From: JANXYY01 sp035530875
Lineage (GTDB): Bacteria > Actinomycetota > Actinomycetes > Nanopelagicales > Nanopelagicaceae
Length of the DNA: 36,378 bases
Assembly: GCA_035530875.1 (NCBI GenBank)
Contig: DATKUB010000059.1
Span: forward strand, 1-36,378
Direction of reading: 5' to 3'
The translations under genes and the position numbers were made by a program. Within the stretch, counting starts at the first letter, position 1. Each line of letters opens with the position of its first letter. Positions 22,717 to 30,520 of the stretch are shown here, piece after piece. Below the pieces are notes generated by a model. That model was not told the DNA's origin and did no database searches. It worked only from the letters and a program-made list of their open reading frames with translations.

Positions 22717-23954
22717 CTGAACATGATTCTGCAGTAACCCCACTGTTGACGCCCCGAGATGGAATTCCATCTGTGGTCGTCGACCAAGAAGGGCTTGACC
22801 AAGCAGTCGCCTCACTCGAACAGGGTGGCGAATTCGTTGCGATCGATGCGGAACGGGCATCTGGGTATCGATACAGCCAACGTGCCTATCTAATTCAGAT
22901 CCGCCGCGAAGGTGGACCAATCGTCTTGATAGACCCCATTCAGTGCCCGGATCTCAGCAAGGTAAACGAGACGTTGAAGGACTGCGAATGGATTTTGCAT
23001 GCAAGTACCCAAGATTTGGCCTGCCTTCGAGAAGTCGGCATTGACCCGAAGCGGATGTTCGATACTGAATTGGGGGCGCGGTTGGCCGGCTGCCCAAGAG
23101 TTGGACTCGGCCCACTGATTGAATCGCTTCTCGGTTTCTCGTTAGCTAAGGAGCACTCGGCCGTTGATTGGTCGACCCGTCCGCTTCCTGATTCTTGGCT
23201 TGGTTATGCCGCACTCGATGTCGAACTTCTGGTCGAGTTGCGCCAGAGCGTTGCCGAACTCCTTGAGAGTCAAGGGAAACTGGCATGGGCGCGTGAGGAG
23301 TTTGACGCAATTCTCAACGCACCAGCGGCAAAGCCGCGAAGTGAGCCTTGGCGACGGACCTCTGACATTCATCAGGTCAAGAAACCTCGAAATCTGGGGG
23401 TGGTTCGACAACTCTGGTATGCCAGAGATGAATTGGCGAGGAGCAGCGACATCGCAGCCGGCCGGATCTTACGAGATGCCGCAATTGTTGAAGCCGCGCT
23501 CAAACTGCCCGCGAGTACCGACGAACTCCTGGCCATCGCGGCCTTCAAATCAAGAGCCGCATTCGCCCACTCTTCAACTTGGCTTGAAGCCATAGTGCAG
23601 GCCGGCGCAATTCCCGAGAGCAAACTGCCCGAGATCGCGCCAAAACTTAATTCATTGCCACCGCCACGAATCTGGCCACAGCGGGCACCGGAAGCCTATG
23701 CGCGACTGGAGGCAGCCAAGGCGGCGATCAACGCGCTCGCCCTTGAGGTGAATATTCCGGTGGAGAATCTACTCACCCCCGAGACGCTAAGGCGGATCTG
23801 CTGGGAACCCCCCGCGCTGAGCACAGAAACCGAAGATCTGGCTGAAGTTGTCCATTTTCTGGCCGATCGCGGCGCCAGACAGTGGCAGATCCAACAGACC
23901 GCGCCGTTAATCTCTAAAGCCTTACTTGCTGGAAGTGAATTACGCAACACTTGA
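22713..23954 (+). CDS. rnd: Ribonuclease D-like 3'-5' exonuclease with HRDC domain
   Basis: A 413-aa DEDD exonuclease trimming RNA 3' ends. Motif I is FVAIDAERASG (Asp45, Glu47), motif II lies in ILHASTQDLACL, and motif III in WLGYAALDVELLVEL (Tyr and Asp of the DEDDy type). An HRDC nucleic-acid-binding domain follows (about 215-290, VVRQLWYARDELARSSDIAA), then a C-terminal helical extension common in actinobacteria. The first codon overlaps the DUF3000 stop. The stop lies inside an inverted repeat that also covers the candidate promoter of the FTR1 gene. Confidence 0.92.
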   Translation: MTEHDSAVTPLLTPRDGIPSVVVDQEGLDQAVASLEQGGEFVAIDAERASGYRYSQRAYLIQIRREGGPIVLIDPIQCPDLSKVNETLKDCEWILHASTQDLACLREVGIDPKRMFDTELGARLAGCPRVGLGPLIESLLGFSLAKEHSAVDWSTRPLPDSWLGYAALDVELLVELRQSVAELLESQGKLAWAREEFDAILNAPAAKPRSEPWRRTSDIHQVKKPRNLGVVRQLWYARDELARSSDIAAGRILRDAAIVEAALKLPASTDELLAIAAFKSRAAFAHSSTWLEAIVQAGAIPESKLPEIAPKLNSLPPPRIWPQRAPEAYARLEAAKAAINALALEVNIPVENLLTPETLRRICWEPPALSTETEDLAEVVHFLADRGARQWQIQQTAPLISKALLAGSELRNT

Positions 23955-23963
23955 GTTGCGTAA
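23940..23963. promoter_or_regulatory. Inverted repeat over the FTR1 promoter
   Basis: TTACGCAA and TTGCGTAA, a perfect 8-bp inverted repeat with 8-nt spacer, span the RNase D stop. The right arm contains TTGCGT (23956-23961), which with TAGATT (23980-23985, spacer 18 bp) could be the FTR1 promoter. A repressor bound here would block that -35 box. The repeat could also act as an RNA hairpin ending RNase D transcription, but no T-run follows. Confidence 0.45.
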
Positions 23964-24011
23964 TACATTGGTGTCAGCGTAGATTCCTTTTATTACCGAA
24001 AAGGAGACCTG

Positions 24012-24875
24012 GTGTTAAGCAACTTTCTGATCGCGCTGCGAGAAGGCTTGGAAGCGTCACTGATCGTCGGCATCCTCCTTGCCTACGTCGTAAAGACCGG
24101 CAGAGTCGGCGCACTTCGCTCGATCTGGTTGGGAGTGGGAATCGCGATCACGTTCAGCCTTGGCATCGGAGCGGTGCTCAGTTTTACCGCCAGAAGCCTG
24201 CCGGGGCAATTCGAGCCGCTCTTTGCCGGCGCCACCGCCGTAGGGGCCGTTGCCCTGGTCACCTGGATGGTCTTCTGGATGCGCAGGACGGCCCATCAAT
24301 TGCAGACTCACCTCCACGATCGACTTGCGGGGGCAATCGGTCCAGTTGCCTTGGCCGCGGTGGCATTCCTGTCCGTGGCTCGCGAGGGACTTGAGACTTC
24401 ACTCTTTCTCTATACGAACGCCAAGGCCGCCGGTGCCGATTCGGGACCGCTGGTCGGATTACTTCTCGGATTCGCCCTCGCGATCGCTCTTGGCTGGGCC
24501 GTTTATAACCGAGCGCTTCACTTGAATCTCGGCAAGTTCTTCTCAATCACTGGAGTTGGCCTAATAATCGTGGCAGCTGGAGTTCTCTCCCATGGCATCG
24601 GGGACTTGGAGGAGGCATTCAATCTCCATTCACCCCTGGCTTTTGATGTCCACCGCCTAATTGGCGAGAGCTCGGTCGTCGGCCATCTACTATCAGGCAC
24701 TATTGGCTTCTCGCCGATAACTTCAATCATGCAGGCCAGCGCCTGGTCCCTCTACCTAATTGTCGTACTCTGGCTCTATCTACGAAAGACAGTTGGCGTC
24801 CCGGCCATGGCGCCAGTTTCCGCAAGTGGAAGTCAAGACGCGTCGGCGGTGGTGCAGTTAGTTACTGGCGAGTAA
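24012..24875 (+). CDS. FTR1-family iron permease (EfeU-like)
   Basis: An 287-aa membrane protein with about seven hydrophobic segments and two copies of the iron-binding motif REGLE: residues 10-14 (REGLEASLIVG) and 124-128 (REGLETSLFLY), as in Ftr1/EfeU. Such permeases import iron, often with a partner oxidase or EfeO/EfeB lipoproteins, none of which is encoded nearby. The start is GTG at 24012, with AAGGAG 5 nt upstream. A candidate promoter and palindrome precede it, consistent with metal-responsive control, though no IdeR/DtxR-type box is evident. Confidence 0.9.
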   Translation: MLSNFLIALREGLEASLIVGILLAYVVKTGRVGALRSIWLGVGIAITFSLGIGAVLSFTARSLPGQFEPLFAGATAVGAVALVTWMVFWMRRTAHQLQTHLHDRLAGAIGPVALAAVAFLSVAREGLETSLFLYTNAKAAGADSGPLVGLLLGFALAIALGWAVYNRALHLNLGKFFSITGVGLIIVAAGVLSHGIGDLEEAFNLHSPLAFDVHRLIGESSVVGHLLSGTIGFSPITSIMQASAWSLYLIVVLWLYLRKTVGVPAMAPVSASGSQDASAVVQLVTGE

Positions 24876-24906
24876 CCTCAGGTCGTAGCTAACTAAGGAG
24901 CCAAGA

Positions 24907-26103
24907 ATGACCCGCGACGTCTTGCTGGTTGATGCAGTTCGAACCCCATTCGGCAAGGCCGGGAGCCTATATAGCCAGACGCGGGCCGATGATCTGATCG
25001 TTAGAGCGATCCGAGGCTTGGTGGAGCGAAGTCCTTCGCTTGATCTGGCTCGAATTGATGACGTCGCCATCGCTGCGGCAACCCAGACTGGTGACCAAGG
25101 GATGACCATCGGACGAACGGCCGCGCTCCTAGCGGGCCTCCCACGAAGCGTCCCTGGGTATGCAATTGACCGTATGTGCGCCGGCGCCATGACCGCGGTG
25201 ACTACGACTGCAAGTGGAATTGGCTTTGGGGCCTATGAAGCCGTAATTGCTGGCGGAGTCGAACACATGGGTCGGCACCCAATGGGCGAGGGAATCGACC
25301 CTAATCCAAGATTCTTGGCCGAAAAGATCGTTGACACCGATGCCCTGATAATGGGTGCAACCGCAGAGAACTTGCATGATCGCTTTCCGCATTTAACTCG
25401 CGAGCGATGCGATGCCTATGCGGTCAATAGTCAGGCCAAAACAGCCGCCGCCTACAAAAATGGCGTAATTCAGCGCAACTTAATTCCCGTTGCTGTTCGA
25501 GACAGCGAGCTCGGCTGGTCGATTGCCACTGCGGACGAGCCACCACGTCCGGGCACGACGATAGAAGCACTTGCCGCTCTTCGCGCGCCTTTCCGCGCTA
25601 ATGGCCGAGTGACCGCCGGAAATGCGGCCGGGTTAAATGACGGCGCAACGGCAGCGCTTCTTACCTCGAGTGACTTCGCGGCAGAAAATGGCCTTACCGC
25701 CAAAGCCCGACTTGTGAGTTTCGCATTTGCCGGAGTGGATCCCGAGATCATGGGCTATGGGCCAATTCCCTCGACCATAAAAGCTCTGGCGAAAGCAGGG
25801 CTCTCTTTCGATGACATCGGGCTAATCGAAATTAACGAAGCATTTGCAGTTCAGGTACTTGCCTTCCTTGATCACTTTGGCCTCGACGATGACAGCGCCA
25901 AGGTCAACCCATACGGCGGTGCCATCGCGGTTGGTCACCCACTAGCCTCCACTGGCGTGCGGTTGATGCTAAATCTTGCAGAAGGATTTGCCGAAAGGCC
26001 GGAGGTTCGTTACGGACTGACAACGATGTGCATCGGTCTGGGCATGGGCGGCACTGTTGTTTGGGAAAATCCGAATTGGAAAGAAACGGCGGCAGCGCGA
26101 TGA
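24907..26103 (+). CDS. fadA: Acetyl-CoA C-acyltransferase (thiolase)
   Basis: A 398-aa thiolase cleaving 3-ketoacyl-CoA to acetyl-CoA and a shortened acyl-CoA (or the reverse). The nucleophilic Cys91 is in IDRMCAGAMTAV, with NEAFAVQ, GGAIAVGHPLASTGVR (catalytic His) and the second active Cys in TTMCIGLGMGG. AAGGAG lies 6 nt before the ATG. Its stop overlaps the ATG of the FadB-type gene (ATGA), the usual thiolase/multifunctional-enzyme pair of beta-oxidation, and the two products probably form a complex. Confidence 0.94.
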   Translation: MTRDVLLVDAVRTPFGKAGSLYSQTRADDLIVRAIRGLVERSPSLDLARIDDVAIAAATQTGDQGMTIGRTAALLAGLPRSVPGYAIDRMCAGAMTAVTTTASGIGFGAYEAVIAGGVEHMGRHPMGEGIDPNPRFLAEKIVDTDALIMGATAENLHDRFPHLTRERCDAYAVNSQAKTAAAYKNGVIQRNLIPVAVRDSELGWSIATADEPPRPGTTIEALAALRAPFRANGRVTAGNAAGLNDGATAALLTSSDFAAENGLTAKARLVSFAFAGVDPEIMGYGPIPSTIKALAKAGLSFDDIGLIEINEAFAVQVLAFLDHFGLDDDSAKVNPYGGAIAVGHPLASTGVRLMLNLAEGFAERPEVRYGLTTMCIGLGMGGTVVWENPNWKETAAAR

Positions 26104-28226
26104 GTACAACCAAAGTAAGCGAAGCTTCAGAGCCAAAGCCGATCGCCGAAGTAGTCACCAAATGTCTCCGACGGGACATTGATCTTTCCCTCTTTGGTTA
26201 CGAAGGAAAGTTGGCCCTCCTCACCCTTGATAACGGCCTCGACTACAACCGGCCCAACACATTTGGCGAAGAAGGCTTGAAGTTGCTCTCCGCAATGCTT
26301 GATGAGGTGTCAAGCGATTCCACCATCGATGTAGTAGCGATAACAGGCAAGCCCTACATTTTGGCCGCCGGTGCAGATTTGTCGAAAATCTCTCAAGTGC
26401 ACAAGCGAGAGCAAGCGGTGGAAACGGGGCGATTTGGCCATCAGGTTTTTCACAAACTCGCTCAACTTGGCAAACCCAGTTTTGCCTTCATAAACGGCCT
26501 TGCTCTCGGTGGTGGGCTTGAGATCGCCCTTCACTGCCAGTATCGAACCGTTGCCACAAACGCCACCTTGGCCCTCCCTGAGGTCTTTCTTGGGCTAGTG
26601 CCAGGTTGGGGTGGGGCTTATCTACTTCCTCGTCTGATTGGTCCTGAAGCGGCTGTTCAGGTGATCGTCGGAAATCCATTGAATAACAACAGAATGCTCT
26701 CGGGTACCCAATCTCTGGAGCTCGGAATTGTCGACGCAGTGTTCTCGCCACCTGATTTTCTCGAACATTCAGTAGGTTTCGTGGCCGACATCCTTAGCGG
26801 CAAGAAGTCCATAATCCGAACCGACCACACTGGCGATGCAAAGAGTTGGCAACGGGCGATCGCGACCGGAAATGCGGCCGCTGCAAAGAAATATGGCGGC
26901 GCAGACGTTGATGCGCCAACTCGCGCGCTAGAACTTATCGCCGCCGCCAGAACTAGTACCGCCGAACAAGGATTTGAGGCAGAAAATCAGGCGCTCGCCG
27001 ATCTGATCATGACCGACGAATTGCGAGCTTCGCTATATGCGTTCAACTTGATCCAGAAGAAGAGCAAGAAAGTAGAAGGCGCACCAAAACCTTCGCTTGC
27101 CAAAAAAGTCACGCGAGTCGGCATAGTTGGCGCCGGTTTGATGGCGAGCCAACTAGCTCTGCTCTTCATCCGCAGGTTGAAATTGCCTGTCGTTATCACC
27201 GACCTTGATCAAGAACGAGTAGATAAGGGCATCGCATACATCCATGCTGAGATTGCAAAATTAGTTGACAAGGGTCGGATTTCTCGTGATGCAGGTAATC
27301 GTCTAACGGGCCTAATAAGCGGTTCGGTGGATCAACAGGTTTATGCAAGCTGCGATTTCGTTCTTGAAGCTGTTTTTGAGGACATGGCCGTGAAGCAGAA
27401 ACTGTTGACCGCACTTGAGGCGATTGTCTCTCCAGATTGCGTGCTAGCCACTAATACCTCCTCGCTTAGAGTCGAGGAAATGTCAAAACACTTGTCGCAC
27501 CCCGAACGGGTAGTTGGATTCCACTTCTTCAACCCGGTTGCGCTTATGCCACTGCTTGAAGTTGCTCGAACTCAATTCACAGACGACGAGAGCGTTGCTA
27601 CAGCGATCTGGATAGGCAAGGAACTTAAGAAAACGATGGTCATCGTCAAGGATGCTCCTGGCTTCGTAGTTAATCGATTGCTCTCGATCTTCTGGGGCGA
27701 GGTCACCGATGCCTTCGATGAGGGCACTCCTCTCGACACTGCCGATAACGCATTGATGTCACTCGGCTTGCCGATGACTCCATTCACGCTATTTGGGCTT
27801 GTCGGCCCTGCGGTTGCACTGCATGTTTCGGAAATTCTTAACCAGACCCTTGGCGAGCGTTTTGGCGTCAGTGCCAACATGAAAACTATTGTTGAGGGCG
27901 GTATTAAGACCTTCTATATCAAAGACGATTCAGGCAAGTTGGTCGCCAACCCGGCAGTTTCAGCGGTCGTCAAACAGGGAAATCAAGTGTCAACTTCTGA
28001 ACAAGTCAGACAGCGGGCGCTGATCGCCCTTGCCAAAGAGGCGCGCCTGATGCTTGACGAGAGTGTTGTGTCAACGCCCGACGAAATCAACCTGTGCATG
28101 ATGCTCGGCGCCGGTTGGCCGTTAAGGCTCGGCGGGATCTTGCCCTACCTCGATAACACTGGGATCAGTGAAAGCGCGACGGGTCAGAGATTCCATTCAA
28201 AGGGAATCGCAAGTCTGCCGGCGTGA
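26100..28226 (+). CDS. fadB: FadB/FadJ-type multifunctional beta-oxidation enzyme
   Basis: A 708-aa fusion of enoyl-CoA hydratase and 3-hydroxyacyl-CoA dehydrogenase. The crotonase part (about 20-210) shows AAGADLSKIS (oxyanion hole), GLALGGGLEIALHC and the glutamate-bearing LPEVFLGLVPGWGG. The dehydrogenase begins with the Rossmann motif VGIVGAGLM (about 337-345) and contains VGFHFFNPV with the catalytic His, then two C-terminal helical repeats. The start at 26100 is fixed by overlap with the thiolase stop; an open frame reaches further upstream within that gene. Its 3' end overlaps the convergent dxs gene by 43 bp. Confidence 0.93.
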   Translation: MSTTKVSEASEPKPIAEVVTKCLRRDIDLSLFGYEGKLALLTLDNGLDYNRPNTFGEEGLKLLSAMLDEVSSDSTIDVVAITGKPYILAAGADLSKISQVHKREQAVETGRFGHQVFHKLAQLGKPSFAFINGLALGGGLEIALHCQYRTVATNATLALPEVFLGLVPGWGGAYLLPRLIGPEAAVQVIVGNPLNNNRMLSGTQSLELGIVDAVFSPPDFLEHSVGFVADILSGKKSIIRTDHTGDAKSWQRAIATGNAAAAKKYGGADVDAPTRALELIAAARTSTAEQGFEAENQALADLIMTDELRASLYAFNLIQKKSKKVEGAPKPSLAKKVTRVGIVGAGLMASQLALLFIRRLKLPVVITDLDQERVDKGIAYIHAEIAKLVDKGRISRDAGNRLTGLISGSVDQQVYASCDFVLEAVFEDMAVKQKLLTALEAIVSPDCVLATNTSSLRVEEMSKHLSHPERVVGFHFFNPVALMPLLEVARTQFTDDESVATAIWIGKELKKTMVIVKDAPGFVVNRLLSIFWGEVTDAFDEGTPLDTADNALMSLGLPMTPFTLFGLVGPAVALHVSEILNQTLGERFGVSANMKTIVEGGIKTFYIKDDSGKLVANPAVSAVVKQGNQVSTSEQVRQRALIALAKEARLMLDESVVSTPDEINLCMMLGAGWPLRLGGILPYLDNTGISESATGQRFHSKGIASLPA

Positions 28227-30100
28227 TCGGCAGCTCGCCAATCAACTAACTCTTTGGCCAAATTCTCGGCAGTAATGCCAAGATCGGCAAAGATCTCGCT
28301 CCGCTTGGAATGTGGGATGAATTCAAGCGGAACGCCAATTGAATGAACAGGCGTGGATACATTGCCCAACATCAGGGCTTGCGAAATCGCATTTCCAATG
28401 CCACCAGCGGCAAGCCCGTCTTCAAGTACCACCACCAGGTCGTAATCAACAGCCAGGTCATCAAGGTTCGCGGAAATCGGTCGCACCCAGCATAGGTCGA
28501 CCACTGTGATGCCGAGATCGTCTCGTTCGGCCAGGCTGGCAGCTTCGAGGGCAAGGGAGGCCATCGCGCCAACGGCTACGAGCAGGATGGTGCGCTTCCC
28601 ATTGGCCGATTCGTAGAGCACGTCGATCCCATTTTTGGTAGCAATTGCCGGAATCTCAGGACCCACGGCCCCTTTTGGAAATCGGATGAGTGTTGGTCCA
28701 TCGCTAACTTGGATGGCTTCGCGCAATTCTTTGCGCAGAGTTGTTGCATCACGCGGTGCAGCAACCTTCAATCCAGGAACAATTCCAGAAAGTGCCAAGT
28801 CCCAGATGCCGTGATGCGAAGGGCCATCATCGCCGGTCACTCCGGCCCGATCCAAGACAAAGGTCACTTGCGCTTTGTGCATCGCTACGTCAAGGAGTAA
28901 TTGGTCAAACGCCCGGTTCAAGAAGGTGGCGTAGACGGCAAAAATTGGGTGGAGCCCAGTAAAGGCTAGCCCGGCCGCCGCGGTAACCGCATACTGCTCA
29001 GCGATGCCAACATCGATCGTCCGCTCGGGGTAGGCAGCCGCAAAGCGACTGAGACCGGTAGGCCCGAGCATGGCAGCGGTGATGGCGACTACATCTGGAC
29101 GGTCTTTCCCGATCGCCAGGAGTTCTTCTGAAAAAATGTTGGTCCAAGAAGTCCCCGCGGGGGCCAGCGGCAATCCAGACTCGGGGTCAACGATCCCTAC
29201 TGCATGAAACCGTTCAGCATCATCCAATACGGCCGGAAGATGTCCCCGCCCCTTTTCAGTGATCACATGAACAATGACCGGACCGCCAAATTCCTTGGCT
29301 CGACGCAGAGCAAATTCCACCGCTTCGATGTCATGACCGTCTACCGGTCCTATGTACTTAAGACCCAAATCTTCAAACATGCCCTGTGGGGCGACAATAT
29401 CTTTGAGTCCCTTTTTCAACCCATGCAGGGTTTCATAAATGGGCTGGCCTACGACCGGCGTCTTCTCGAGGACACCTTTCCCCCAATCGAGGAACCGTTC
29501 GTAACTTCTTGTGGTGCGCAGTGTGGCAAGGTGATTTGCCAACCCACCGACAGTTGGTGCGTATGAACGTTCATTATCGTTTACGACTATTACTAAAGGG
29601 CGGGTCTTGCTTGCTGCAATATTGTTCAGGGCTTCCCACGCCATCCCACCAGTAAGAGCGCCGTCACCGACAATTGCCACCACATGTCGATCTGCTTGCT
29701 TGGATATTTCATAACCGCGGGCGATCCCATCGGCCCAGGAAAGTGCAGTTGAGGCATGCGAATTCTCAATTACGTCATGTTCGCTCTCGCCTCGATTCGG
29801 ATAGCCAGACAGCCCTCCGCGTTGTCGTAAATTGGCGAACCCAGCGCTCCGGCCGGTGAGCAATTTGTGTACGTAGGCTTGGTGACCGGTATCCCAGAGA
29901 ATGGTGTCTTTTGGCGATAGAAATATTCTGTGAACCGCGATGCTTAGTTCAACCACACCAAGATTTGGACCGAGGTGACCGCCGGTTTTAGAGACTGCTT
30001 CGATCAGGAAATCACGGATCTCCTGCGCCAGCCGGTCCAGCTGCTCGTAGGTGAGGTCGGCTAGGTCTGCAGGGGTCCGCAACGACTCCAAGCGGCTCAT
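28184..30100 (-). CDS. dxs: 1-deoxy-D-xylulose-5-phosphate synthase
   Basis: A 638-aa thiamine-diphosphate enzyme joining pyruvate and glyceraldehyde-3-phosphate, the first step of the MEP isoprenoid pathway. Seen: GHLGPNLGVVELSIAVH, WDTGHQAYVHK, the ThDP/Mg motif VGDGALTGGMAWEALNN with its VNDNERSYAP follow-up, and the catalytic glutamate in DVGIAEQYAVTAAAG. RAGVTGDDGPSHHG gives the C-terminal substrate-site region. Full length. It starts 54 bp after the small conserved gene downstream of aconitase on the same strand. Its last 43 bp overlap the fadB 3' end on the other strand. Confidence 0.96.
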   Translation of the reverse strand: MSRLESLRTPADLADLTYEQLDRLAQEIRDFLIEAVSKTGGHLGPNLGVVELSIAVHRIFLSPKDTILWDTGHQAYVHKLLTGRSAGFANLRQRGGLSGYPNRGESEHDVIENSHASTALSWADGIARGYEISKQADRHVVAIVGDGALTGGMAWEALNNIAASKTRPLVIVVNDNERSYAPTVGGLANHLATLRTTRSYERFLDWGKGVLEKTPVVGQPIYETLHGLKKGLKDIVAPQGMFEDLGLKYIGPVDGHDIEAVEFALRRAKEFGGPVIVHVITEKGRGHLPAVLDDAERFHAVGIVDPESGLPLAPAGTSWTNIFSEELLAIGKDRPDVVAITAAMLGPTGLSRFAAAYPERTIDVGIAEQYAVTAAAGLAFTGLHPIFAVYATFLNRAFDQLLLDVAMHKAQVTFVLDRAGVTGDDGPSHHGIWDLALSGIVPGLKVAAPRDATTLRKELREAIQVSDGPTLIRFPKGAVGPEIPAIATKNGIDVLYESANGKRTILLVAVGAMASLALEAASLAERDDLGITVVDLCWVRPISANLDDLAVDYDLVVVLEDGLAAGGIGNAISQALMLGNVSTPVHSIGVPLEFIPHSKRSEIFADLGITAENLAKELVDWRAADHAGRLAIPFEWNL

Positions 30101-30154
30101 GCCGGGTCCCCCTACCGATTGAGTACGGCTCGCACCGCAAGCCAGGTGGTCATT

Positions 30155-30520
30155 CTAAACCCTGCGAGCGCCCGAGAACCTTTCCAGTGATTCGGCGACC
30201 AGTGTGACTTGTCGCTCCAAGGCCGTCAGAGTTGCCAGGCGCTTGCCCAGCATTTCGACGGCACTTTCGATTGCCTCAGGAGTCAGCAGTGAGTGCATGT
30301 CCACCCTGATTCGAGCAAGAAGTTGGGTCAGTGCCGCCAACTCCGCCCTTACCTGTACCAGGGCTAGCTGAGCAAGCAATACGGGGTGGCGGCGGGCCAC
30401 TTCAAATGCCCGATATTCACCGGGAAGTTGATCAAGGAGCCAGCCCGCGGCTCGGATCTGCCACTCCTCATTCGAAGGTGGCGGAACTTCCGCGGGCCAA
30501 CCTGGACGCACCTGGCTCAA
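30155..30520 (-). CDS. Conserved actinobacterial protein between acn and dxs
   Basis: A 121-aa soluble, mainly helical protein of unknown function. It begins near MSQVRPGWPAEVPPP and has the segment AAGWLLDQLPGEYRAFEVA followed by RRHPVLLAQLALVQV. From memory, actinobacteria carry a comparable small gene in this position with the same RPGWP and WLLD...YR...RRHP pattern. The start is TTG, with its first bases overlapping the aconitase TGA (TTGA), so translation is probably coupled. Its role is unknown. Confidence 0.82.
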   Translation of the reverse strand: MSQVRPGWPAEVPPPSNEEWQIRAAGWLLDQLPGEYRAFEVARRHPVLLAQLALVQVRAELAALTQLLARIRVDMHSLLTPEAIESAVEMLGKRLATLTALERQVTLVAESLERFSGARRV

